Positions 1-8,635 are shown, counted from the first letter of the stretch. The stretch: DNA of 64,000 bases from Paenibacillus sp. FSL R5-0345 (GCF_000758585.1 NZ_CP009281.1:3038001-3102000), one strand, 5' to 3'. The notes: a model not told the origin generated them from the letters alone. A program made the numbers and translations.

Positions 1-1
1 T

Positions 2-913
2 TTTGTGGAGAAGGTAGCAGATCTTATTATCCGCCGTAAAAAAATTGACGAAGAGTTCTACGAAGAACTGGAAGAAATCTTGATCGGTGCGGACGTAGGC
101 GTTAATACAGTAATGACACTTGTCGAGGATCTGCGCGCCGAAGTGAAGCAAAAGCGAATTGAAGATGCCGCTGAGCTGCAACCTATTTTGTCCCGTAAGC
201 TCATGGAATTGCTGCGCGGCGATGACGATAACAGCCTGAAGGAAAATCCGGATGGCATTACAGTTATCTTGTTCGTTGGGGTAAATGGAGTAGGCAAAAC
301 GACCACGATCGGTAAGCTTGCGCATCGTTACAAACAAGAGGGTAAAAAGGTTCTTTTGGCCGCTGGGGATACGTTCCGTGCCGGAGCGATTGAACAGCTT
401 GAAGTTTGGGGTCAACGTGCTGGCGTAGACGTAATTAAGCAACAAGCAGGCTCTGACCCAGCCGCTGTTATGTTCGATGCTGTTCAAGCGGCTAAGCAGC
501 GGAATGTTGATATCTTGATTTGTGATACCGCAGGAAGACTTCAGAATAAGAGCAATCTAATGGAAGAGCTCAACAAGATTTTCCGCGTTATTCAAAGAGA
601 AATTCCGAGTGCACCGCATGAAGTATTGATGGTGCTAGATGCGACCACAGGTCAAAATGCTCTTACGCAAGCCAAGCTATTCGGTGAGAAGAGTGGCGTT
701 ACTGGATTAGTATTGACAAAGCTTGACGGAACGGCTAAGGGCGGAATCGTTGTAGCGATCCGTCAGGAAATGAATTTACCGGTGAAGCTCGTTGGGCTCG
801 GAGAAAAAATGGAAGATTTGCAGCCGTTTGATTCTCAGCAGTTCGTACATGCTCTTTTTGCCGGATTAATTACCGAGGAAGAAGAGATTGAAGAATCGGA
901 AAATCAAGAGTAA
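2..913 (+). CDS. ftsY: Signal recognition particle receptor FtsY (5' end cut off)
   Basis: GTPase that docks the signal recognition particle and its ribosome-nascent chain at the membrane for co-translational insertion. The visible part holds most of the helical N domain (first ~75 residues) and the whole NG GTPase domain: P-loop GVNGVGKTTTIGKL near residue 92, DTAGR near 176 and TKLDGTAKGG near 239. The reading frame is open to the window edge (a TTT codon precedes GTG at 5), so the GTG is an internal valine and the short N-terminal segment lies outside. It ends 40 bp before a strong terminator, so it is the last gene of its transcript; in Firmicutes it usually follows smc (known synteny, not visible here). 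Identity is secure. Confidence 0.97.
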   Translation, partial: FVEKVADLIIRRKKIDEEFYEELEEILIGADVGVNTVMTLVEDLRAEVKQKRIEDAAELQPILSRKLMELLRGDDDNSLKENPDGITVILFVGVNGVGKTTTIGKLAHRYKQEGKKVLLAAGDTFRAGAIEQLEVWGQRAGVDVIKQQAGSDPAAVMFDAVQAAKQRNVDILICDTAGRLQNKSNLMEELNKIFRVIQREIPSAPHEVLMVLDATTGQNALTQAKLFGEKSGVTGLVLTKLDGTAKGGIVVAIRQEMNLPVKLVGLGEKMEDLQPFDSQQFVHALFAGLITEEEEIEESENQE

Positions 914-952
914 TTAACTCTGATAACATAATCATTAAGAAGTCATATTTAC

Positions 953-1002
953 AAGGAATGTCCTCGAAGCTATATTTAGTTCATGAGGGCATTCCTTTTT
1001 TA
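953..1002 (+). terminator. Rho-independent terminator after ftsY
   Basis: AAGGAATGTCCTC pairs with GAGGGCATTCCTT (13 pairs, one G-U) and is followed directly by a run of T. It closes the ftsY transcript. Confidence 0.9.
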
Positions 1003-1033
1003 TAAAATGCTTATCGGTCATTATGTTGTAACC

Positions 1034-1921
1034 CTACGGAACTCTTAGTGCGTACAAATGCATGGCGTAGGGTATCCCTTTAAATAACAACTTTTCCTCA
1101 CTAATAAGCCTCCAGAAGCGATATTCTATAAATGAGGTACTGATAAATAAATTCCACTGCCCAAAAATTGCACCTACAATAAGTCCTGCATTTACGAAAT
1201 GATCTCCCTCTTCATTCTTTTGCAGTTGCACAATTAAAGATAGAATGTCTTCGTCATAGTATGTTTCGGGAACATTTGTTAGCTGACCATTAGACCATAC
1301 TCGAAGCATATCCTCAGTGTTGCTGATTTCTTGCCACTCCAGTTCATACTGTTTTCTCTGCGCGGAGGTAAGGGGTTGCGTATTTTCGGTGTTTTTGATA
1401 ATAGCTTGCACAGCTTCGTTTGGGAGCTGACCCAGGGACTGGGGAGATAAGCCAATGCTAAATGGTTCAACAATCCCGGGAAGTTCCTCATAAGCCTCGA
1501 TTGGATTTATAACATAAATAGGTTGCTTCCTCTCACTAAGAACAAAAAGTGCAAACCGTAAACCTGTTTGATCATGGGAGTTGTCTCCGCACCAAATCGT
1601 GATTTTTTTGTCCTCGGGAATTTCTTTTAAGGTCTGAACCATGGCTCCCAGTTTATGCTGGGGATTGAGATGATAACCTTGATCCGGAAATCGTTCCTGA
1701 AACCATAACTCACGGGCATGACACCCTTGATCATTATGTAATTTGCACAGCGGCCCAGCAGAGAACGTCTCATTAAATGAAAGTACTCTTATTAAATGAC
1801 GATTACCTACACGACTAAGTGCTACCTTCATTGAACCAGCTTCTGAAAGACCAAATAACAGATAAATGTGATTCCGCCTAGCCTCTTCCTGTTCTATTGA
1901 CATAGTATATTTGTGCTTCAT
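1034..1921 (-). CDS. DUF1835/DUF3658-type protein
   Basis: Cytoplasmic protein of 295 residues resembling the DUF1835 (N-terminal) plus DUF3658 (C-terminal) family. Family-like features are the opening HIYLLFGLSEAGSMKVAL, the WCGDNSHDQTGLRF segment near the middle and a C-terminal stretch rich in Trp, Tyr and Arg. No catalytic function is established for the family. The frame is open further upstream (to 2002), but ATG at 1921 is preferred: it has an AGGAG ribosome site 10 bases upstream and an extended -10 (TGGTATAAT, minus strand) at 1947-1955, which would leave the longer form untranscribed. It is a single-gene unit converging on ftsY. Confidence 0.7.
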   Translation of the reverse strand: MKHKYTMSIEQEEARRNHIYLLFGLSEAGSMKVALSRVGNRHLIRVLSFNETFSAGPLCKLHNDQGCHARELWFQERFPDQGYHLNPQHKLGAMVQTLKEIPEDKKITIWCGDNSHDQTGLRFALFVLSERKQPIYVINPIEAYEELPGIVEPFSIGLSPQSLGQLPNEAVQAIIKNTENTQPLTSAQRKQYELEWQEISNTEDMLRVWSNGQLTNVPETYYDEDILSLIVQLQKNEEGDHFVNAGLIVGAIFGQWNLFISTSFIEYRFWRLISEEKLLFKGIPYAMHLYALRVP

Positions 1922-1946
1922 TTTGCTCACACTCCTATCGTTCCAA

Positions 1947-1955
1947 ATTATACCA
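1947..1955 (-). promoter_or_regulatory. Extended -10 promoter of the DUF1835 gene
   Basis: Read on the minus strand this is TGGTATAAT, an extended -10 element (TGn-TATAAT). It lies about 26 bases upstream of the ATG at 1921, leaving room for a short leader with the AGGAG site. No convincing -35 was seen, which extended -10 promoters tolerate. Confidence 0.5.
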
Positions 1956-2153
1956 TACACCATGAAATCATATTCCTTCCAACTATATAAAAAAAACAAC
2001 ATATGAAAAATTCATAATAGTAATGCTTGTCACTACTCCTGCATACAATTCAATGAAGAAATACATTTCAGCTCGGGCAACCTATATATGAGAGAAAGGA
2101 AGCGATTCCAAAACAAGGAAATATTCAGAGATCACATTTCTCTGTTATATATA

Positions 2154-2183
2154 TTGACATCGGCAATACGATTTACGTATTAT
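2154..2183 (+). promoter_or_regulatory. Promoter of the ATP-grasp/alpha-E/transglutaminase operon
   Basis: TTGACA (2154-2159), an 18-base spacer and TATTAT (2178-2183). Between the two hexamers is a perfect inverted repeat, AATACG-N5-CGTATT (2165-2181), which could be a repressor site. The promoter is about 90 bases upstream of the ATG at 2275. Confidence 0.55.
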
Positions 2184-2274
2184 GGGAATACAAAACAATA
2201 TTTTCATGGATATTTTCAGAAATTAAAGTATAGGTTGTTAGTAAAGATAACATTTATCGAAAGGAGTCGGGCTC

Positions 2275-3738
2275 ATGTCCAAATTAGATCCTCTGCCAGG
2301 TCTGTCTCCGTATCCGCTGCAACATTTTTTCGATGAAATGTATGCAGATAAGAGAAATGTCCGGCCGCATTACAGACATGTGAATCGCATGTTTTCCGGA
2401 ATGAGCTCCGAAGAGCTGCAGGGTAAGCAGAATTTGATGCAGCGCAGGATGATGGAGGAAGGAATTACTTTTACGCTATACAATCCGGCTCAGGATCATC
2501 CCATGGAGCGTACGATCCCCTTCGATATGATTCCACGCATTATTCCTAAGAATGAATGGGAGAGGCTAGAGGCTGGAATTATTCAGCGTATCACGGCTTT
2601 GAATTTGTTCATTCATGATATCTACCATGAGCAGTACATCGTAAAGGATGGAATAGTCCCAAGGCGTATGATCATCTCCAACTGTTATTTCCGGCCAGAA
2701 ATGGCGGGTCTAAGGGTGCCTGGTGGAGCCTACATCACTACCTCGGGAATCGATCTGATCCGCCATCATGATGGGCAATATTATGTGCTTGAAGATAATC
2801 TACGAACGCCTTCAGGTTTTTCATATCTTTTTAAAGGCAGAACCCTGATGAATCAGTTGTTTCCTGAATTGTCCTTTGCCAGCTCCATCCGAGATGTTGA
2901 TCATAGCTTGAACCGCTTCTTATCCGTTCTACGTAGTTTATCACCCTCACGAAAGTCAGATCCGGTTATAGCCCTACTTACACCTGGGGAATACAATTCT
3001 GCTTATTATGAGCATGCTTTTCTTGCACAACAGATGGGCATACATTTGGTTGAAGGACGAGATTTGGTTGCAAAAGATCACAAAATATATCTAAAAGAAA
3101 TGAACGGACTTCGCCGCGTAGATGTACTATATCGCCGATTGGATGATGATTTTATTGACCCGTTAGCTTTCCAGCCGGATTCGCTTCTCGGAGTGGCGGG
3201 TTTGATGAATGCGTATCGGGCTGGAAATGTAGCGATTGCTAATGCACCCGGGACCGGTGTTGCAGATGATAAAGCAATGTATGTCTATGTACCGGATATG
3301 ATTCGTTATTATCTGAATGAAGAGCCGATTCTTGGGAATGTCCCGACCTATTTGCTAGGAAGACCTGATGAACGTTTATATGTCCTTGAGAACCTATCAG
3401 AAATGGTAGTTAAGGAAACCTCTTTATCCGGGGGATATGGGATGTTGATCGGAAGCGAAGCTACCAAAGAAGAATTGGCTGAATTCCGAATGAAGATTAT
3501 TGCAGACCCGGAACGTTATATTGCACAGCCGATTATGTCTCTATCCAGAGCACCGGTATTGTCAGGGGGGACTATGGCGCCTAGACATATCGACCTTCGG
3601 GCTTTTGTGTTAATGGGCGCTGACCGCAAGCCGCATGTTATCCCTGGAGGATTGACACGGGTGGCTATGAAGGAAGGGTCATTGGTCGTAAACTCCTCGC
3701 AAGGTGGCGGCGTAAAGGATACTTGGGTCATGGCATGA
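2275..3738 (+). CDS. Circularly permuted type 2 ATP-grasp protein
   Basis: 487-residue member of the COG2308 family (DUF404/DUF407), predicted to be a carboxylate-amine/thiol ligase with a circularly permuted ATP-grasp fold. Family-like motifs are the N-terminal FFDEMY segment, GGAYITTSGIDLIR, YYVLEDNLRTPSGFSY (glycine-rich nucleotide loop) and the late SLSGGYGMLIG and PRHIDLRAFVLMG segments with acidic and basic residues typical of metal-ATP binding. AAAGGAG precedes the ATG. It is first in a three-gene unit with an alpha-E protein and a transglutaminase, a trio found together in many bacteria and proposed (known literature inference) to make and cleave an unidentified peptide or amide product. 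The substrate is unknown. Confidence 0.9.
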   Translation: MSKLDPLPGLSPYPLQHFFDEMYADKRNVRPHYRHVNRMFSGMSSEELQGKQNLMQRRMMEEGITFTLYNPAQDHPMERTIPFDMIPRIIPKNEWERLEAGIIQRITALNLFIHDIYHEQYIVKDGIVPRRMIISNCYFRPEMAGLRVPGGAYITTSGIDLIRHHDGQYYVLEDNLRTPSGFSYLFKGRTLMNQLFPELSFASSIRDVDHSLNRFLSVLRSLSPSRKSDPVIALLTPGEYNSAYYEHAFLAQQMGIHLVEGRDLVAKDHKIYLKEMNGLRRVDVLYRRLDDDFIDPLAFQPDSLLGVAGLMNAYRAGNVAIANAPGTGVADDKAMYVYVPDMIRYYLNEEPILGNVPTYLLGRPDERLYVLENLSEMVVKETSLSGGYGMLIGSEATKEELAEFRMKIIADPERYIAQPIMSLSRAPVLSGGTMAPRHIDLRAFVLMGADRKPHVIPGGLTRVAMKEGSLVVNSSQGGGVKDTWVMA

Positions 3739-3810
3739 TACTACTTTATAAGCTTGGTTGTTGAATAATAAAATGCAGCATCAATTTGTAGAATAAGGGA
3801 GTGGCTGGAT

Positions 3811-4764
3811 ATGCTGAATCGAAATGCTGAAGCTTTGTTCTGGATCGGACGGTATATTGAAAGGGCAGAGAATCATGCGCGGCTAATCAATGTTCATTAT
3901 CATATCCAGCAGGAAGAGGATTTTCATGAAGAAGGTCATAAATGGTCAAGGTTGATCGATGCGTTAGGTGTTCGGGGTGAATATATGCAGCAGTTCGAAA
4001 CCTTCTCTGAGCAGGATGTGCTATCTTTCATCACACTTGATTTAGGCAATTCTAATTCATTATTCTCTTGTGTACATCATGCTAGAAATAATTTGCGCAC
4101 TCTTCGTCAGCAGCTTCCAAGTGAATTATGGGATGTTGTCAACAGCTTCAACCTGTGGCTTGGTGAGCGTTCTGTCGCAGATATTATGAGCGGGCCACAT
4201 CAGTTCTATCAGCAGGTTAAGGAGCGTACAGCCATGTTTCTCGGAGCAGAACAGTCGGTAATGCTTAGAGGGAATGAGTGGCATTTCATTGAGAGCGGAC
4301 GGTTTCTAGAGCGGGCAGAGAATACAACACGTATCTTGCAGGCGGTCATTGCCGCATGCCGATTTAAGGAGCTTAACGCGGTTTATACTCAGTTGCAGGC
4401 GGTGCTTAAATCCGTTAGCGGGTACCAAGCGTTTCGCCGTTATTATGCAGATGCTATGTCTCCGGAGAGCATTTTAGATTTCTTGATTGCGAATCCCAAA
4501 TTTCCGCGTTCCATTCGTTTTTCTTTTCATCAGCTGGAAGAGCATTTAGCTAAGCTTGAACTAGATTCCTCTGAAAAAGGCTCAGGGCATGAAAAAGTCA
4601 TTCGTCAAGCAGGTAAGCTCAAAGCTGAGCTGGATTATATGGAAAAAGAAGAAATGTCCGGTGAGCTGGTGGAAGATGTACTTAAGTCGCTGGTGATATC
4701 TTGTCAAAAACTTGGCAAAACAATGGAGGGCGCCTTTTTTCGGCGAGAAGGAGTGTCTGTATGA
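3811..4764 (+). CDS. Alpha-E domain-containing protein
   Basis: 317-residue, almost wholly helical protein of the COG2307/DUF403 family. It opens with the family signature MLNRNAEALFWIGRYIERAENHAR and repeats a related RFLERAENTTR motif near residue 170, as expected for the two internal Arg/Glu-rich helical units. No catalytic activity is known; it is thought to work with the ATP-grasp partner encoded just upstream. GGGAG precedes the ATG. Its stop overlaps the start of the transglutaminase gene (ATGA), implying translational coupling. Confidence 0.9.
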   Translation: MLNRNAEALFWIGRYIERAENHARLINVHYHIQQEEDFHEEGHKWSRLIDALGVRGEYMQQFETFSEQDVLSFITLDLGNSNSLFSCVHHARNNLRTLRQQLPSELWDVVNSFNLWLGERSVADIMSGPHQFYQQVKERTAMFLGAEQSVMLRGNEWHFIESGRFLERAENTTRILQAVIAACRFKELNAVYTQLQAVLKSVSGYQAFRRYYADAMSPESILDFLIANPKFPRSIRFSFHQLEEHLAKLELDSSEKGSGHEKVIRQAGKLKAELDYMEKEEMSGELVEDVLKSLVISCQKLGKTMEGAFFRREGVSV

Positions 4765-5627
4765 AGATTCAAATCAATCATACCACCACATACAGCTATC
4801 CAGAGCCGGTTACGGACAGTGTCAATGAAATCAGACTCACTCCGCGCACGAATTACCGCCAATCCTGTTATCACCATGAAGTGGATGTTTACCCGCCAGC
4901 TAATCTATTAACGTATGAGGATTTCTTCGGAAATCGGGTCCATGCCTATTCGGTCAATAAGCCGCATACGGAAATGGTTATCCATACTAAAGCTACTGTA
5001 GTCACGCTGGATAAAGCCCAAGGTGCCGATCTACCACGAACCAGTCTTGAAGAACAAGTTAAATTGTTAAATGATGAGAATTTCCAGAATCGGTATATTG
5101 AGTTTATTTTGCCGACTCGTTATACAGAGGTGACGCCTGAATTAGTGGAGTTTGCTTCACAGTATCCTTTTAATGAAACGGAGGATATGTATGAATGGAT
5201 TCTTAAATTATCGGCGACGATTTATGAACAATTCACCTATGACCCTGAGGCTACAAGCGTAAATACAACGGTAAAAAAGGCACTGAAGCTCAAACGCGGT
5301 GTGTGTCAGGATTATGCTCATCTAATGATCGCTGTCTGCCGTAGTGTTGGTCTGCCATCCAGGTATGTAAGTGGATATCATTTTGTCGGTGATCTGCAAG
5401 GGAGTAATGCTAATTTTGAGCAAGCCTCACACGCTTGGGTGGAGACTCACATTCCGGGTACTGGTTGGCTTGGATTTGATCCAACCAATAATGTGGAGGT
5501 CAATTGGCGTTATATTAAGTTAGGTCACGGACGGGACTACAAAGATATCGTACCTGTAAAAGGTGTGTATCGTGGTGGAGCAGGCACTTTGAGCGTGAAA
5601 GTGGATGTGCGGAAGCTGGACAATTAA
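4761..5627 (+). CDS. Transglutaminase-like cysteine protease family protein
   Basis: 288-residue protein of the COG1305 type with an N-terminal bacterial transglutaminase N-domain (MKIQINHTTTYSYPEPV) and a papain-like core. The catalytic triad is visible: Cys in RGVCQDYAHLMIAVCR, His in ASHAWVETHIPG and Asp in WLGFDPTNN. There is no signal peptide, so it is probably cytoplasmic and acts as a peptidase or amidase rather than a crosslinker (inference). The start at 4761 is chosen because its ATG overlaps the upstream stop by 4 bases; the longer upstream frame runs into the previous gene. A terminator follows, so the operon ends here. Confidence 0.9.
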   Translation: MKIQINHTTTYSYPEPVTDSVNEIRLTPRTNYRQSCYHHEVDVYPPANLLTYEDFFGNRVHAYSVNKPHTEMVIHTKATVVTLDKAQGADLPRTSLEEQVKLLNDENFQNRYIEFILPTRYTEVTPELVEFASQYPFNETEDMYEWILKLSATIYEQFTYDPEATSVNTTVKKALKLKRGVCQDYAHLMIAVCRSVGLPSRYVSGYHFVGDLQGSNANFEQASHAWVETHIPGTGWLGFDPTNNVEVNWRYIKLGHGRDYKDIVPVKGVYRGGAGTLSVKVDVRKLDN

Positions 5628-5644
5628 ATGGATCAATTTAGATG

Positions 5645-5682
5645 AAACTCTCTGTTCAAGCTTTTGAACGGGGAGTTTTTTT
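5645..5682 (+). terminator. Terminator of the ATP-grasp operon
   Basis: AACTCTCTGTTC pairs with GAACGGGGAGTT (with G-U pairs) followed by seven T. Confidence 0.85.
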
Positions 5683-5765
5683 GTGAAGATGATTCCAGTG
5701 TACATGTATTTGGGTAATCTTGATCCATAGTACATCACTAAGAGATCTTAAGGGAGAGATTACAT

Positions 5766-6575
5766 ATGAGTCCAAACATAGCTAAGAAACAAAGATTTAT
5801 TGGGAAAACTGCAATTATAACTGGAGCGGGCTCAGGAATTGGTCGGGCTACTGCGATTAAGCTGGCTAGGGAAGGGGCTAATGTAGCGCTTTTTGATTTG
5901 AATCTGGAACGCACTACATCTTTGGCGGATAAGCTGAACAAGTTTCGCAAAGATTGTGCATTGGCTATAGAGGTAGATACTTCGGATGAAAAAGGGATGG
6001 AGGAAGCCGTTCGCAGGACGGTCGAACAATTCGGTGGGTTAGATGTAGTGTTCGCTAACGCGGGAATCAATGGTGCGGTGGGACCTATAGAGGAACTGAG
6101 CTTGAGTGATTGGGAACGCACGATGTCGGTGAACTTGACGGGGACGTTTTTGACACTGAAATATACGATCCCTCATCTGAAGGATAAAGGAAAAGGTAGC
6201 ATTATCATCACTAGCTCCATCAACGGGAATACTAGATTTGCCAGCTTTGGGTGGTCTACGTACAGCACTACCAAAGCTGGACAGGTGGCTTTTGCTAAAA
6301 TGGCTGCACTTGAGCTAGCTAAGTTTAAAATTCGAGTGAATGTGATCTGCCCTGGGGCAATTGCTACCAATATAGATGAAACCACTGAAATGAACGAGGA
6401 GGTAGAAGCGATCGTCATTCCAATTGAATTTCCCGATGGCGCGCAGCCGCTGGCGGATGGGCCGGGTAAGCCGGATAATGTCGCCGATCTAGTTTCATTT
6501 TTGGCATCCGATGAGTCTATTCATATTACAGGTGCGCAAATTGTGATTGACGGGGCAGAGTCCTTATTATCCTAG
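5766..6575 (+). CDS. SDR family NAD(P)-dependent oxidoreductase
   Basis: 269-residue classical short-chain dehydrogenase. The cofactor loop TGAGSGIGRA is near residue 18, the NAG motif (FANAGING) near 97, the catalytic Ser in IITSSING near 139 and Tyr-x3-Lys in YSTTKAGQVAF near 153. An Asp after beta-2 (VALFDLN) suggests NAD preference. Substrate unknown. GGGAG precedes the ATG. Its 3' end overlaps the convergent SRPBCC gene by 9 bases, so the two transcripts are antisense at their ends. Confidence 0.9.
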   Translation: MSPNIAKKQRFIGKTAIITGAGSGIGRATAIKLAREGANVALFDLNLERTTSLADKLNKFRKDCALAIEVDTSDEKGMEEAVRRTVEQFGGLDVVFANAGINGAVGPIEELSLSDWERTMSVNLTGTFLTLKYTIPHLKDKGKGSIIITSSINGNTRFASFGWSTYSTTKAGQVAFAKMAALELAKFKIRVNVICPGAIATNIDETTEMNEEVEAIVIPIEFPDGAQPLADGPGKPDNVADLVSFLASDESIHITGAQIVIDGAESLLS

Positions 6576-7043
6576 TTTAGAGATCGCTTCGCGGTATTGC
6601 TCGTACCGAACATTCCATTCGGCTTTTCGCGAATCCAGCGTGGTCCCATCCAATAGGTGCTGGATCACATCTAGACATACATGCCAGCCGGCTAAGTCAC
6701 GGGGAGTGTGCGGTGTGAGCGTTCGGATCGTTTCATTTAAGACGAGTAAACAGCCTTCTGAATTTGGATATAGCTCAAAGCGAACAGAGTCTTCAGCCCA
6801 CGTAAATTCAAGGATCGATTCATGTTGCAGGGCGGTAATCGTCATTTCCTCAAAGGTTCCGTCTTGCATATCAAACTTGATTAATCCACCTTCACGCAGG
6901 TCTTCAACACGTAATTCAGTGAACCATAAAGCAAGCTTCTCATTCTCCGTCAAAAAGGACCAGATTTCTGATGCGGAATGTTTTAGTTGACGTTCGAAAC
7001 AAGCGACAAAATGATCATCTGCTTTTTTGAGGTTAGCTATCAT
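6567..7043 (-). CDS. SRPBCC (AHSA1/START-like) domain protein
   Basis: 158-residue protein with the SRPBCC ligand-pocket fold. It begins FERQLKHSASEIWSFLTENEKLALWF, the usual first beta strand and helix, and contains LREGGLIKFDMQDG and LVLNETI strands; the C-terminal long helix carries GWHVCLDVIQHLLDG. Such proteins bind hydrophobic ligands or act as Aha1-like accessories; the ligand cannot be told. AAAGGAG precedes the ATG on the minus strand. Confidence 0.85.
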   Translation of the reverse strand: MIANLKKADDHFVACFERQLKHSASEIWSFLTENEKLALWFTELRVEDLREGGLIKFDMQDGTFEEMTITALQHESILEFTWAEDSVRFELYPNSEGCLLVLNETIRTLTPHTPRDLAGWHVCLDVIQHLLDGTTLDSRKAEWNVRYEQYREAISKLG

Positions 7044-7175
7044 GTTATATTTCTCCTTTGGACTACTACTGTAGTCCTTTTTATATTGAGTTTAGATTCA
7101 TCAGAAAGAGTATAGCAATTGTTTGTCTTAATTTAAACTATTGCTGGGTTTGGCTAGGCGTTAGTAATATGTTGA

Positions 7176-7240
7176 GGATAGGGATAAGGATAGGGATAGG
7201 GATAGGGATAAGGATAGGGATAGGGATAGGGGGCGGGGGG
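7176..7240 (+). repeat. GGATAG hexamer tandem repeat followed by G runs
   Basis: Nine consecutive hexamers (7176-7229), seven GGATAG and two GGATAA. The GGATAA copies are the second and sixth, so 7182-7205 and 7206-7229 are identical 24-base units. The array runs into GGGG-C-GGGGGG (7230-7240). The plus strand therefore carries repeated GGG-ATA-GGG tracts that could form a G-quadruplex. Confidence 0.9.
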
Positions 7241-7327
7241 CGATAGTTTAGCAGAATGGTCTGAATTGTGGAATAAGCGGAAAATACAGAATAAACAGAA
7301 TATGAAAGGAGGGTACATTAGAGTGAA

Positions 7328-7346
7328 TAGTTGCATCTGAGTCCGA
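7328..7346 (+). repeat. Dispersed intergenic repeat, copy 1
   Basis: TAGTTGCATCTGAGTCCGA, matching 18 of 19 bases of the copy at 47324-47342. Confidence 0.65.
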
Positions 7347-7517
7347 AAGTACAGCAAATAAACAGTTCGCAGCATCGCAAAGTTGTAAGGATGTAATTCG
7401 GCAGCTTGATGTAAATCTACAGTTTTTTGTGCTAGAATAAACGCAATTCAGCAAAACAAACTTTTGCTTAGGCAGGATAGATCATAGAGAGTGGCATTGG
7501 TGAAGGAGGCTGTGTAT

Positions 7518-7916
7518 ATGGGGATGATGTCCTGGCTGGTTGAGCAGCGGATTCAGGAGTCTATGCGTAATGGAGAATTTCGAGATTTATCAGGGCATGG
7601 CAAGCCGCTGGAGCTTGAGGATTTATCTGGTGTTCCAGAAGAATTGCGGATGTCCTTCAAAATCATGAAGAATTCCGGGCTGGTGCCCGAGGAAATATCT
7701 TTGCGTACGGAATGTGTTACCCTCGAAGGGCTGCTTGCTGCCTGCCACAATAGCGGAGGTTCTGAGAGCAGTGAGGGCAAGGCACTTCGGGCAAAATTGT
7801 CTATGAAAAGACTACGGCTGCAAGAGCTGCTGCGTGAACGAGGCTTAGATAGTAACCCAGCCTATATGCAATATAGTGTTCAAATCCACGAACAGATGAG
7901 TAGGGAAGAAGAATAG
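7518..7916 (+). CDS. DUF1992 (DnaJ-C28 conserved domain) protein
   Basis: 132-residue protein of the DUF1992 family, which also forms the C-terminal conserved domain of DNAJC28; function unknown. The diagnostic motif is visible near the N-terminus: VEQRIQESMRNGEFRDLSGHGKPL, where the family uses Glu-Gly/Asn-Phe and Gly-x-Gly-Lys-Pro-Leu. The rest is mostly charged helix. The start at 7518 (ATG) is chosen because AAGGAGG lies 8 bases upstream; a GTG at 7491 is in frame but upstream of this site. Confidence 0.85.
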   Translation: MGMMSWLVEQRIQESMRNGEFRDLSGHGKPLELEDLSGVPEELRMSFKIMKNSGLVPEEISLRTECVTLEGLLAACHNSGGSESSEGKALRAKLSMKRLRLQELLRERGLDSNPAYMQYSVQIHEQMSREEE

Positions 7917-7964
7917 TGCTAATATGCTCCTCTCAATTGGAGATCAGGATAAATAGTGTAGTAT

Positions 7965-8009
7965 AAAAAGGCATCTCTTCGTAGATTTAGACGGTAGAGC
8001 TGCCTTTTT
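7965..8009. terminator. Bidirectional terminator
   Basis: AAAAAGGCA pairs with TGCCTTTTT, extended inward by CTCT/AGAG. T-runs exist on both strands, suiting the convergent DUF1992 (+) and GNAT (-) genes. Confidence 0.75.
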
Positions 8010-8034
8010 GCGTACTGCGCTTCACAAGCGTATT

Positions 8035-8454
8035 TCATCGTATTTGCTTAAAATATATCCATTCTGGATCGCCATCATCTAAATTTTCAATGATTCCACT
8101 TCTTATAAATCCTAGAGAATGACAGACCTGTTGCATGATCGTATTGGATTCATTGGTGGAGGTAAAGAGCTTAGGAGTTGGACAATGTTCTTCCATGTAA
8201 CGAATAAGTGCGCCGGCAATACCGAGTCGTCTGAAATTGGGATTCACAATTACGAGCTGTATGAAACAGCATTCGAAAAAAGTGGTATCGTAACAGGCGA
8301 AACCGACAGGCTCACTGTTAATCGTTGCCACAACACATTGCTCGTTCAAAATATATTGTTCGATCTTAGGTTTACGAACTTCGCTGCCAATGACCATACT
8401 ATCGATCTTGCAGAGCATAGATAAATCTGAAATCGTGGCTTTAGTTACGAGCAT
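8035..8454 (-). CDS. GNAT family N-acetyltransferase
   Basis: 139-residue acetyl-CoA-dependent acetyltransferase fold. Motif A, the acetyl-CoA loop, reads LVIVNPNFRRLGIAGALIRYM; motif B follows with CHSLGFIRSGI. The substrate cannot be inferred. The ATG at 8454 is preferred because AAGGAG lies 10 bases upstream; the open frame extends to 8499 without a ribosome site. Single-gene unit divergent from hrpB. Confidence 0.85.
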   Translation of the reverse strand: MLVTKATISDLSMLCKIDSMVIGSEVRKPKIEQYILNEQCVVATINSEPVGFACYDTTFFECCFIQLVIVNPNFRRLGIAGALIRYMEEHCPTPKLFTSTNESNTIMQQVCHSLGFIRSGIIENLDDGDPEWIYFKQIR

Positions 8455-8635
8455 TTTAGACAGTCTCCTTTTTAAAAATATAAGAAAGTATAAGACCAAA
8501 AGCGTTAAGACTTGAAATAATAAAATGTATGTACAGTTTGTCTTGATCTTTCAAGTTTTTTCGCACATGATGAAAAGGGTTTAGACCACATCAAAGGAAA
8601 TCATAACATATTATTACAGCCGATGGAGAGATACA

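Larger units (their letters stand above)
1922..2274. other. Intergenic region between divergent genes
   Basis: About 350 bases, AT-rich. It holds the minus-strand extended -10 for the DUF1835 gene (1947-1955) and a plus-strand sigma-A-like promoter with an internal inverted repeat (2154-2183) for the ATP-grasp operon. An 82-codon open frame that crosses the ATP-grasp start is judged spurious. Nothing else was recognised. Confidence 0.6.
7044..7517. other. Intergenic region with hexamer repeat and dispersed element
   Basis: 474 bases without a convincing gene. It contains the GGATAG hexamer array (7176-7240) and one copy of a dispersed 19-base motif (7328-7346) found again near 19.6 and 47.3 kb. 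Open frames across the hexamer array merely translate the repeat (Arg-Ile-Gly-Ile or Pro-Tyr strings) and are rejected. Confidence 0.6.

Noticed and set aside
1999..2019. CATATGAAAAATTCATAATAG, recurring with one change at 19747
   Set aside because: AT-rich 21-mer; one near match in 64 kb may be chance, and there is no common gene context.
2088..2336. 82-codon plus-strand open frame before the ATP-grasp gene
   Set aside because: It covers the promoter and the start of the real gene in another frame, has no ribosome site and its protein is low-complexity.
6547..6990. 147-codon plus-strand frame opposite the SRPBCC gene
   Set aside because: The SRPBCC protein on the minus strand has clear fold motifs and an AAAGGAG site; the plus frame has none.
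7176..7229. CRISPR-like periodicity
   Set aside because: Direct hexamer repeat without spacers; no cas genes in the window.
7058..7375. Open frames on both strands over the hexamer array
   Set aside because: They translate the repeat into Ile-Gly-Ile-Arg or Tyr-Pro strings; no ribosome site and no protein features.
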